Source: Neostapfia colusana (Eukaryota; Streptophyta; Magnoliopsida; Poales; Poaceae). From it: a stretch of 64,000 bases of DNA. The stretch is taken from positions 94,308,622 through 94,372,621 of the forward strand of contig JASWHV010000005.1 of NCBI GenBank assembly GCA_030760725.1, given 5' to 3'. Positions 22,792-34,141 of the stretch are shown here, piece by piece. The first letter of the stretch is position 1, and each line of letters starts with the position of its first letter. Made by a program: the position numbers and the translations under genes. Under the pieces are notes generated by a model. That model did not search any database. It was not told where the DNA came from and worked only from the letters and a program-made list of their open reading frames with translations.

Positions 22792-25700
22792 ATGGTACAC
22801 GCACACTCTCAAATGGAGATTGGGGGTTCAAGTCGAGGTGGGAATGACTCGACTTCATCACAAGAGCCATCGCCAACCGGATTGGCTGAAATTATGGCAA
22901 GGATGAACGAAACTCTCCAAACTCTAGTTCAGCAAGGCATAAATAGAAAAGCTCAACATCACATGCCAACCCCGAGCACTTATCTGGATTTCTTGGCGAC
23001 ACAACCGCCGGTATTCTCTGAGGCGGCTGACCATTGTGAAGCAAATCACTGGTTACATGTCATTGAGTCCAAGTTTGGGTTGATCCAATGTGATGAATTC
23101 TTGAAGACCCTATTTGCCGCTCAGCAGCTTCACGGCTTTGCTGGAGCTTTGTGGGCAGACTACCTTGCTGTCCAACCAGCAGGGCATCGTGTCACATGGG
23201 CGGAGTTCCAGGTGGAATTACGTGCTCGTTTCATTCCTGCGGGCATAATGCAAACCAGTCTGGATGAATTCTGGAGTCTGAAGCAAGGGGACATGAGTGT
23301 TATTGAGTATGTGAAGGAATTCAATCGCTTAGCTCAATATGTTCTTAACTATGTGAAATCACCGGCCATGAAGGGTTATCATTTCTATCGAGGGCTGACT
23401 GCTAGGCTGCGATGTGAGCTGGCTCAAGTTAGCAACAGAACTTTGATGATTTTGTTAGCTGTGCTATCACTCAGGAATATTATTCCAACCTCTACCTTAA
23501 AGAGAAGAGGGAGAGGGACTCATCACAGGATGAATGCAATCATCTACATCAGAAGTATCGGTGGGTAATCCGCTCACCTTCCGGTCGAGAGGTTCCACAA
23601 AGAGTGCAGCCATTCTTGGAGTATGACGACTCGTATACTCCACAGAAGTCTTATTCACCTCCACTGCAGCAGCAACTTATTTCTCATGCACCCCAGTTTC
23701 AACAAGGTGCACCAGAATGTTATTTCTCTCAAGAGGTTGAAGATGAACAAGGTGATTTCTCAGCTGAACCAAGTGCTGTCCCACTTCACGTTGACAATGA
23801 GCTCAACATCAATGAAGCAACTGAACCGAGCAGCAACATTTTGTCTGTGGGTCCAGTTCCACAGTGTGATCTTGGGCAGCAAAGAAAAGCTATGTCCAAG
23901 GTGGGGACAGTTAATTATTTGTCAGTCGATGATCTTCCAAAGGGAGGACCTGTTCTTGCTGGCAGGTTCACCTTAAATGACAAGACGGTTGTCATTTTAT
24001 TCGACTCTGGTGCAACACATAACTTCATTAGCAGGGCGACGGTGATCCGGGATCTGGTCTCCACAACTATCACCAAAGGTTCTTACCTTATTCATTTGCC
24101 AGGTGGAGACATATCGACTAATGAAGTCGTTTCTCACGCACCACTTTGTTTGGGTGGAAAAATCTATCCTACCACCCTCATTATTCTCGAAAACCAAGGA
24201 ATAAATGCCATATTGGGAATATCATGGTTGACCTTCCATAAGGCTGTTCTGGACATCGAGAACAGGAGTGTTCACTTGGACTCTCCACTTCATGGACGTC
24301 AAACATTGTATCTCGGCAAAGCGGTTTCCAAAGACCCGGAAGTATGTAATGCCGAGGCTTGCAAGCTAGAAGACATTCCGGTAGTCCGTGAATATCCGAA
24401 CGTGTTTCCCGAAGATCTTCCTGGCTTACCACCTGAGCGCGAGGTGGAATTCAAAATAGAGTTGATACCGGGAACCACGCCGATCTCTCAGAGACCATAC
24501 AAAATGGCTCCGAATGAATTAGCCGAGCTGAAGGAGCAACTCAAAGATCTGATGGACAAGGGGTTTATTCGTCCAAGTTCATCACCATGGGGTTGCTCAG
24601 CTCTATTTGTGAAGAAGAAGGATGAGACACTGAGGCTATGCGTCGATTATCGTCCTTTGAATGCTGTGACAATAAAGAACAAGTATCCACTACCATGAAT
24701 TGATATCCTCTTCGATCAGCTAGTGGGTGCTAAAGTCTTCTCCAAGATGGACTTAAGGTCGGGATATCATCAAATTAAGATTCGAGCGGAGGATATCCCG
24801 AAAACAGCATTCTCGATGAGATACGGACTCTATGAGTATCTTGTCATGTCATTTGGGTTGACCAATGCTCCGGCTCACTTTACGTATCTTATGAACTCGG
24901 TGTTCATGCCGGAGCTGGATCAGTTCGTCGTGGTATTCATCGACGACATCTTGGTCTATTCCAAATCAGAAGAGGAACACGCTAAACATTTGCATATTGT
25001 GCTCCAACGACTGAGAGATCACAAGCTTTATGCCAAGTTTAGTAAATGTGAATTCTGGATCAACCAAGTGCCGTTTCTTGGACATATTATTTCGGCGGAA
25101 GGCATTGCTGTTGATCCAAGCAAGATTGAACAAGTGCTGAAGTGGAAGTCTCCAACATCAGTCCATGAAGTTTGTAGCTTCTTGGGTTTGGGTTTGGCGA
25201 GATATTACCGGAGGTTCATCCCGAGCTTCTCAAAAATCTCCAAACCTATGTTGGAGCTACTGAAGAAGGGCATCAAATATGATTGGAGCAAGCCATGTGA
25301 GGAATCTTTTCAAGCGTTGGTGAAACACCTCACAACAGCCCCGGTTCTAGCTCAACTGGATACAACCAAGCCCCTTTGATGTTTATTGTGATGCCTCTGG
25401 CATCGGACTTGGTTGTGTACTCATGCAAGGAGAGCGTGTGGTCGCTTATGGATCACGGCAGTTACGGAATCACGAGCTACATTATCCAGCTCATGATCTC
25501 GAGCTTGCTGCCATTGTGTTAGCTTTGAAGATGTGGAGACATTACCTATTAGGAAATCTGGTTCATCTCTACACCGACCACAAAAGCTTGAAGTACATAT
25601 TCACTCAGAAAGAGTTGAATATGTGACAACGGCGATGGTTGGAGCTAATCAAGGACTATGAGATTGAAATTCATTATCATCCGGGCAAGGCAAATGTGGT

Positions 25701-27260
25701 TGCCGATGCACTCAGCCGGAAGTCTCATATTCATAACCTGACCATCGCGCTGATAGAAGAGGAAGAACCAAGTCTCTACTTGGTTCCATATGGAGCTTTA
25801 CATAATCTGGCTCTCATACCCACAATAAGATAGGAGGTGATAAAAGCTCAAAAACAAGACAAGGGCATGGCTCATATCAAAAGGAGGTTGAAGAACGGGG
25901 AGATGAAATGTTTCCGGTTAGATGATGAAGACACCCTATGGTTCAAGGACCAGATAGTCGTACCCCGTGATATGAGGCTGCGGAAGAAAATTTTTGATGA
26001 GGCTCACTTATCCAAATTTTCTATTCACCCAGGCAGCAATAAAATGTACCAAGACCTCCGGAAGAAGTTTTGGTGGACAGTATGAAACGTGAAGTTGCAA
26101 AATACGTTTCAGAATGTGATACGTGTCGAAGAGTTAAGGCCGACCGCGTAAAGAAGTCGGGCCTGCTGCAACCACTACAAATACCGGCATGGAAGTGGAA
26201 AGACTTGAGTATGGATTTCATCGTTGGGTTGCCGATGACCTCCCACCACCATGATTTGATTTGGGTAATCGTCGACCGATTAACCAAGTCAGCACGTTTC
26301 ATTCCGGTGCGTACCAACTACAGCGCCAAGCAATATGCGGAGTTGTACATAGCACGAATCTTATGCTTGCATGGAGTTCCCTGTACCATTGTCTCCGACA
26401 GAGGATCGCTGTTCGTATCCCGCTTCTGGGAACAGCTACATGCATCTTTGGGAACTAAACTGATTCGAAGCTCCGCGTGTCACCCTCAAACCGATGGGCA
26501 AACTGAGAGGGTGAATCAAATCCTTGAAGATATGCTAAGGGCGTATGCCATCCACCACAGTAAGAACTGGGATGATCACTTACCGTTGGCGGAGTTCTCG
26601 TATAACAACGGTTATCAAACGAGCATAAAAATGGCACCTTATGAAGCTCTCTACGGCCGGAAGTGCCGCACACCCTTGAACTGGTGTGAATCCGGCGAGA
26701 GGGTAATTTACGGTATTGATCTCGTAAATGGAGAAGAAGAGCGGATAAGGCTTATTCAAGCAAATCTTAAAGCCGCTCAATCCAGGCAAAAGAGCTATGC
26801 GGATAAGAGACGTCGTCCTCTGAACTTTCAAGTTGGAGACCACATATACCTCCGCGTATCTCCTGTGAAGGGCATTCACTGATTCAGAGTGAAAGGAAAA
26901 TTAGCTCCACGTTTTATCGGTCCCTTCGCCATCATTGAAAGGTGTGAACCCGTGGTATACCGCTTGGATCTACCGGCAGCCTTAGCCGGCATTCATAACG
27001 TCTTCCACATATCTCAGTTGCGGAAGTGTTTGAAAGTTCCAACGGAGATTCTCACGTAAGGCATAGCAGATTTGAAGCCGGACTTCACATATGTTGAGCA
27101 TCCAACCCGGATAATTGATGAAAAGACTCGCGAGACCAGGAACCGGACGCTGCGATTTTTCAAGGTGCTATGGGAAAATCACACGTCCGACGAAGCTACC
27201 CGGGAAAGCGAGGAATATTTACAACGCAATCATCCGGAGTTGGTAGAGGCTTATATTTAG
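22792..27260 (+). pseudogene. B Gag-Pol (single-frame type), about nine lesions
   Basis: Starts MVHAHSQMEIGGSS. The Gag capsid domain is intact (FLATQPPVF, AEFQVELRARFIPAGIM) to a one-base loss near 23440. Instead of a CCHC knuckle, the segment before the protease is Pro/Gln- and acid-rich (about 23600-23880). Protease DSG at about 24003; RT with FIDD at 24936-24947; RNase H; integrase; chromodomain ending at TAG 27258-27260. Further lesions: TGA 24696, a 6-base in-frame insertion near 25190 (FLGLGLARYY), an extra C near 25370, TGA 25624, TAG 25831, a frameshift near 26083, TGA 26880, TAA 27057. The chromodomain has EATRE where C has EATWE. Inactive. Confidence 0.9.
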
Positions 27261-27315
27261 TAGTTGTCCTCTCCACGTTGTCCGTAATCATGAATCTCAG
27301 GACGAGATTCTTTCT

Positions 27316-27327
27316 AAGGGGGAGGAA
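27316..27327 (+). other. B polypurine tract
   Basis: AAGGGGGAGGAA immediately before the 3' LTR; the preceding CAGGACGAGATTCTTTCT is shared with A and C. Confidence 0.9.
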
Positions 27328-30300
27328 TGTAAAATTCCCAAAACTTGTAAATGGAAAACTTGAGCTATGAATAAAGTTTAGTTTAAATACAAGAAATGGG
27401 ACTTGCAAAAACTTTTGTTTACTCATGAAAGTGTGGGCATGTGCAATAAAACTTTGAATTCAGTTTGAACTAAGAGGGTCACTTCAAAAGGAAGAAGGGC
27501 ATTTCCAAAAGGGGAAAATTCAAACTGTTGTTTAAGAAGTTGTACTTGCAATGGCCAACTCAAAAATCAGATGGCATATTTTAATTCTTCAGGTCCAAAT
27601 TATGAGGAAGGCAAATTTTGAAGAAATTTGGAGGTACTTTGATATGTATATCAAAGGGACTTGTAAATTTCATCTAAATTTGAATTCAAATTTGAAACTG
27701 AACCCCAACTTGTCAAATTGCCAAATGACTTTTGCATTTGAGAACCTCATGGATGAATTTGCACTAGGCCAAAAATTGGAGATCTTTGGGAGGGAGGAGC
27801 TGTGGGACCCCTTTGTCATTGAGAGGGGGGGAATTAACTTACTGCTTAAGTCTCAATTCCCTATTTCACTCGGCCGCTGAACCGGCGAGGGCGACACCGA
27901 GGCAGCAGTCACCGCCACCTCCCGAGCTGCTCCGAAGTCGGTGGCTCGCGCCCTTATCAACTCCACCGAGAGAGCATCGCCCACACAGCCGTCTCCCACC
28001 ACTGCCGATGCTATCACGTGCCTTTCCTCGCCGAGTTGCTACCACATGGAGGAAACCGCGCAGTTCGTCGGTGCCCAGCCGGCCCGACGAGTCACACGCC
28101 ACGCTGAGCCCCTCCGCAGCATCGCCAGCCCTCACTGAACGTGGCCGACGCAAGAAACAGGTGCTAACTCCACAAGAAACCCCGGCGTCAAGCTCAGTTG
28201 TCTCCGCGGCACCGGGGAAAGTCGCCGCGACAAGAACCCGTTGCCCGGCCACCACAGGGCTTCTCCCCTCAAGCTGCAAAAGCAAAAAGGTTCGCCGATG
28301 TCCCTATTGCTTCACCGCAACCCCGGCTGCCTGTCACAGACGGTGCTTGCTGGAATTTCATTTTTGCCGTCGACATGCAATAATAACCGAGGGGAGAAAC
28401 TCTGCAAATTCGCCTCACACATCGAACCACTCCTCACCAGACTTGGAAACTTAGCTGTAGACGTTCGTGCGAGCACGTGGGATCAAGAACTAGGGAGAAC
28501 CGTTGAGGAAACCCTCAGTTCTTCGAGTTTTTCAAGTTTTCACCAAAATCGACCTAGGTCGCACGGTGAGCCCCTAGTTGCCGACGTTTCTCGTGAGATC
28601 AGAGCCCTGGATGTTTCTCCCTAGGTCGTGGCGATGCTGTAGGAGCTAACCGGAGCAAGCTTGGAGCATTAAAGTGCCCTAGCGACGTCGGCGAAATTGC
28701 CGAAGCTACTGTCGCCGTCGCGCCTAGGGTTCCGGCCATCCTCGATCTGAGATGAGACTGGCAATGTGTTCCTCGCACGGAAATATGCAGGGGCGGCAAA
28801 ACTAGCAAGTTCCGAGGACCAGAACCCCTTTCCGGCGAGGGCTCCGGTGAGCTCGGCGGCGGGGGTCGCACGGGAGCTGGAGGAAGACGAAGGGTGTCGG
28901 CCCCACTCGTCAGCGGCGGGAGTTAAACATACGGGATCCTCTGTGGCCTTGGATCAAACTGTAACAACGCGGGGACGAGTCTGTGACCCCGTGTGGCGTG
29001 GTTCCTGCAGCTGACACGTGTGCGATGGGCCCGCGGTCAGAGTTTAAACATTTCCCCGGTTTATTCAAATAACAGATTTGATTCAAACTTTGGGAGGGCA
29101 TAACTTTTGCTAGGAAGCTCCAAATTTAATGATTCAAATTGGGTTGGGTTCAGGATGAAAAACTATATCCAAATATGCAACCAATTTGCATGAAAACCAA
29201 AAGAAAACTCTGGAAAATTCTTTAAAGCTTTTCAGCAAAAGAATTTTAGAGGGAATTTGGTTCATCCAAAAATCCTAAAAGTTTTCCAGAATATTATTTA
29301 GGATGTTAGGAGACTCACGTAAAAGGTTCAGCTCTTGTTGAGTTGATTTATTTAGGGTAATTCTGGTTTCAAGTTTCTGTATTCGAATGAATACAGAAAC
29401 ATTTTCAGAGAATTTCCAAAACTTGGAAATTTAGTTCTGGGCATTCCTTAGCTCCAAAAATCATAGAAAAATTCATGCATTCTCCCTGAGATATGTATGA
29501 AATTGTAGTTCACTTGAATCTGCATGAAAGTGCAAAATTATTCAGAATTAATTCCTTTTTGCCTAAATTCTTAGGGAATTGTTCTGGGTGATCTACTTAG
29601 TGAAATATTCTGAATTTTGGTCCAGGGGACTTTCTTGTGACAAGGAACACACATGAAAATTTTCAGCTCCATTGGAGCTCTGGATCACCACTATCCTGTT
29701 CAACCTATTTAGATGAGTAGCACACAAGTGCTGAAATGTAATTATCACTTCATCATGTTGCTTCACCCAAACCAAATCACTAGCCCCAGTGTCATTTTAA
29801 ATTATTATACAGAGTTCCAGTTTTAAACTTGTATTTAGCACTTGTTAGTGAAAGTTTTACAATTAAACATGTATGCATATTCATAACGTGTAGTGATTAA
29901 ACGTGGAAAGTGAAGAAGGAGAAGTTGAGCTTGGATCAGGGAACAAGAAGGGCAGGGATTAACTTCAATTCATCAGCAACAAACTTCATATTATCTGACT
30001 TTAGTCACCTGCAAAACCAAGGCAAGCCCCGGTTTGCATTTAAGTTGTTTTCTAAAGTTTTTACTTTGTTCACTACTATGGGTCAAAGTTTGTATGTGCA
30101 TTAGGTCAAGGATGTTTTATACTCCACTTGCATGACCAAAAAGAACCCTGGGATCAATGGTAGAATGGTTTCATCACTGTAGAATAAGGCCATGCTAAAT
30201 AGGCTAGGACATCCGGTAGAAGACGAGTAGTTGGAATCTACTCGCGAGTTATAGTTCAGTGTTTTATAAGTGTGGTTGGAAGGGAGAGGCAAACTAAAGT

Positions 30301-31433
30301 TTACATTTCTAAAGATGAGACCGGGCAGAGGGGTTAGGCAGCGAAAAGACGAGGTCTTGGTTGAGTAGCTCTGCCTGTGTCGGTTAAGGACCGATGCGTG
30401 TGCCGCGTCCAGGAGCAAGTATTGAGTTGTGTACCGGATGCTTACTGATATATGGGAACCAGGAAACCGATGTACCAGGTTCACTGGATTGTAGAGGCAT
30501 ACCACATCGTCTCGTTAGACCTATGATCCCGAGACGGCGCGGCCGGTTCTACAGTCTAGTGTCCTGCGAAAGGTTGCCACATACGACATAATGAAGGACG
30601 CCAGATTTGGGTCTTCTGAGGCGGGCGTATGTGTCGAGTTATCCGGGTAGTGTTTGATTCGAATCACCGTCCCTCGCGGTTATTGAGTACCGCTTGCTCC
30701 CATGTTGTGACGTAGTAATCAACTTGTGTGAAAACAGTTTGCAAAAGTTTAATTGCTGCTATGATTACTGTAAATTGCATGAAAACCTTTTTTGAAGTAG
30801 AGATAGAGCAAACTAAAGTTATTTTCCACCTTGGGACAAGTAACATTGGAATGAAGCGTTTCTTGTTTGATTGTGGAGTTCCAATGTTGCTGGGCGCAAG
30901 GTCACTACTATTATGGCTAAAATCTGAAAGTTAAGGATGAACTCGTAGGCGAGTCTTTTCGCAAATTACAGGATTAGGTCTTAAGTTACCCTCATGTAGA
31001 GTTGCATGCTTTAGGAGAGACGGTTAAGTCTTGCTGAGCCTTTGTGCTCACTCTTGCTATATGAGTGGTTTTGCAGGTTAATACGACGTCATAAACAAGG
31101 TTGTCCGGTGAGACTCGGAAACGTCCGAGTCATGTTACACATGGAGGACCTAGCCGCTGCCATGTCTTCGTGTTGCTAGCGAGAGGAGTCCGCGGGCTGG
31201 ACCTCTTCTCAAGTGCTTCCTAGATATTCGATGTGAGATGTTATAGACTTCCGCTGTAGCTATTTTATGTAAAGTATTTACAAAGAACAGTTGTAAGATT
31301 CCACTTTGATTTATGTAATACATTGTTCCTTATATGTGTGCTGTTGGGTGCCGCATAACACGGCTCCACCCAATGCGATTCCTGGGCAAGGTGCCCCGTC
31401 CCCGTGACTGAGCGGGACGGCGGGGTCCCATCA
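27328..31433 (+). repeat. B 3' LTR (4106 bp)
   Basis: Pairs with 17154-21262 over its full length with scattered substitutions and small indels. It starts TGTAAAATTCCC and ends GTCCCATCA, followed by the right TSD. The 222-codon frame at 27786-28454 here is only 108 codons in the 5' LTR, which argues against coding. Confidence 0.95.
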
Positions 31434-32501
31434 TCTTGTGTGCGCAGCCCTGTCCGTGTTGATTGAGGACCGATCCGTGTGCGGCCCACGCTGATCAAGT
31501 TTTAATGTACCGAAGGCATATCAGATATATGGGCCCCGGTAAACCGATGTATCCTAAACCTCCGGGCGTCGAGGCAAAACGCACCGATTTATTGGTGTAG
31601 GCTGAGGGCAGCAAGGTGGAAATCTGCTAACGGGCATACAGAGATGCTCCGTGTAGGGAACCTCCTGCTCGTTTCGGTGCGACCGGTTCGACGTTTGGGC
31701 TGTTGTGTGAAAGGTTGTCCCGTACGACATCGAGTGAGCGTGCTGTGCAGCTCCACGGGTGGGCGTACGTGACGTGCTCTTCGGGTATCCCTACAGGTGT
31801 ATATCGAGTCGATTCACCGTCCCTTCACGGTGAAGAGTACCACTTGGTCACTGAGTCATGACGTAGGCTAAAATATGAAATGTGATGATTCAATATTGCT
31901 GTTATGATAAAACTTGTATTCCTACATCTGTGCCACCAAATATCGCTTGCTAAATTTTCATATTCATGAACTATTAACTTGTGGCTAAAAGATGAACTAA
32001 GGATGAACTTGTAGGTGTGTCCGTTTGCTGAAATTTACCCTCCCATGTTCGTGTAAACTACATGTAGAGTTTCATGCCTAGGTGAGTCGGTTAAGTCTTG
32101 TTGAGCCATCGTGCTCATGGTTGCTGCTTAAGTGTTTTTTCAGGTGAGGAGTATCCCACGGACTCGGGTTACGAGTCCACTGGCGAGGGCTACCCTCCGT
32201 CGGGGACCACGTATGAGTGGGAGCCATACACGCCGCGCTGAGCTGAGAAGTGCAGCTAGTGTGGGTTGCCCTAGGGCTGGGCAACCAACTTTTGCTAGAT
32301 AGGTGGCGTGAGTTGCATAAACTTAGCTTCTGCTTTTGTAATCCAAATACTAGTTTGTAACTGAAGTCTTGTACTAGTTTGTACATATTCAGTTGGTTTT
32401 CTATGTAATACAATATCGTTCTTATGATGTGTGCTGTCCGGTGTCCCATCGTGCGGCACCACCCTCTGCGATCCTGGATGAGCGGATCCCGGTCCACCAC
32501 A
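31434..32501 (+). repeat. A 3' LTR, distal part, with right TSD of B (31434-31438)
   Basis: Starts with the B TSD TCTTG and continues the A LTR from GTGCGCAGCCCTGTCCGTG. It aligns with the E LTR at 52870-53591 and 57821-58145. It contains TTTTTTCAGGTGAGG near 32133 and TATGTAATACAATATCG (about 32402), a candidate poly(A) region. It ends ...CCACCACA at 32501. The next five bases CTGAA would be the right TSD of A, but the left copy cannot be checked because A has lost its 5' end. Confidence 0.85.
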
Positions 32502-34141
32502 CTGAACTCAGAATATAACCACGTACAAAAAATGTTTAAGTACTTTATTACATTGACTCATTGTATCACTCATGAATGTCTAACTTATTCAGCAGCGGAA
32601 GACTCTAAACGACAGCGGAAAAATGTCTAAGACAGCAGGCTCCAACTTCAACTCCATAGGCATGTTGACGGTAGTGCGCACGCCTAGTACTCCACTTGTT
32701 ACTCAAAGTATTCTTCTCCTGTAGCTTATGAATATGTGGGAATGTAAGGGTGAGTATATTTCGTACTCAGCAAGTGCGGCAAAAGTATGACATGTAGCTT
32801 ACAACAAGGTAGGGAATAAAAAGGTTCATTGCAGCAAGCAAATTTTATTTCACAAAAATGGTAAAAACAGCAACTAAGTCTAGGTGAGTTAATCCCATCA
32901 TATCCAAGTAATTCAGCAACATTCTCTCATCATAATTCACCATGTATCAAGTCTCAACCAGCCATTACTCATTCTCAAGTTCATCTAATACTCATAAATA
33001 TTCATAACCATCTCATTTTCATATAACCGAAACCAAACTCATTGTCATGAGCCAAAACAGTCCCAAAACCAATCCCAACGACCATACCCAAATAACCATC
33101 CCAAGTTTTGCCTCTAGTCATGCAAGTTGGCCAGGTGCTTGTAACCGGAAGCACGGCTATCATGATAGTTTTACAATCTGCAGAGGTGGCACCACTTTAC
33201 CACAAGTTTGTGATTTCGTCATCCGTCGGCGACTGGAAAGAACCTCTGTTATACCAGTACACAACCATCGGTGTATGGCCAAGAGATCACAAAATAGCCT
33301 TTACAAAGGGGCTACTAGGATTTACGGACCCACTGAGGTTTCACTGGCAGGCTCAAATCTCCATTCTCCCACCCACGGGCCTCCTCTTGTGCCATGCAGT
33401 TCCCAGGGCAGTCCCTCTCGACTCCCATTCCCCGCACCATCCAACGGTCTATAACAAGCTAGCAATACTTCTAACTAGTCAGCTAAGCCGCACCCATATT
33501 TGGCCTTGTGGTGGCACTGTTTTCCTGGCATGTGCTCGCATGAACCGGTCTTTAGATCTACAGCAAACAAACCACCATCTCATTCAGAAACATCCACGAA
33601 CCAAGCTCACCTAGATCTCCCTGATTCCATGTTCATTAACATCATCATGTTCTCATTATCTTTATACTTCAGCTTCCCGTATCCCATAAGTTAAGCGAAG
33701 CAAAAAGGAAAAACGACCATACCCGACTCGTCAACATTCCCGGCGACAAGGATGGTTAACAAAACTAGTAAACTCCTATAAAAGGGTGTCCCATCAAGTT
33801 GACACAAGCATACGAGTTTTCACAAACAAAACAGTTTCAGAAACATAGGATCAATATGGTCAAAGGGCTCTTGCCTTGCTCCCGTGGCTCGTGTTGCTCA
33901 AGTGTCTCGAAGTCTTGGTGCTGTAGCTCCTCGTAGACGGCCTTTTGAGCGTGTCCTTCTACTCATGACCACGCACATACAAAATTTAAAGCAATCACTT
34001 ATCATGTACAAACTTTGCTCAAGATGCAATGAGACGAACGAATGCAATTCCTATGGTGCAGTTTATAAAAATAAGTTTGCACGTGTCCTTGCATGTTTTA
34101 GTAGGCTTCCATGGGGTTTTATGATGAACAAGGCTGCTGGG
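32502..34141 (-). repeat. F1 3' LTR, 3'-end part (minus strand), split by C
   Basis: Minus-strand copy of the LTR seen whole at 58502-61467. About the last 90 bp of the LTR are missing at the A junction (32501/32502). An AATAAA signal reads on the minus strand at 32544-32549. The palindrome CTATCATGATAG at 33157-33168 is conserved in all three F copies. Open frames on the plus strand (33047-33454, 33108-33614) are antisense to the LTR and are not genes. The segment ends at the CTGGG TSD of element C (34137-34141). Confidence 0.87.
34137..34141. repeat. Target site duplication of C, left copy (CTGGG)
   Basis: CTGGG before the C 5' LTR and again at 45980-45984 after the 3' LTR. F2, which is uninterrupted here, reads GGTGCTGGGATCAAGTGTGG near 49109, matching the joined flanks. 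Confidence 0.92.

Larger units (their letters stand above)
17154..31433 (+). mobile_element. B: full-length Tekay-type gypsy element, 14.3 kb
   Basis: Two LTRs (17154-21262 and 27328-31433, about 4.11 kb each), primer site, leader, one gag-pol region, polypurine tract and a 5-bp TSD. It sits inside the 3' LTR of element A in the same orientation. In a 220-bp stretch of the LTR pair (20041 onward against 30212 onward) I count about 10 differences, so it is not recent. Its coding region carries about nine lesions. It also lacks a recognisable zinc knuckle in Gag. Confidence 0.95.

Noticed and set aside
27786..28454. 222-codon open frame in the GC-rich part of the B 3' LTR
   Set aside because: The same site in the 5' LTR is open for only 108 codons, the protein is low-complexity Arg/Pro/Ser, and other LTR copies do not keep the frame.
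33108..33614. 168-codon plus-strand frame in F1 LTR
   Set aside because: It is antisense to the LTR and not kept in F2 (48109-48560) beyond short stretches.
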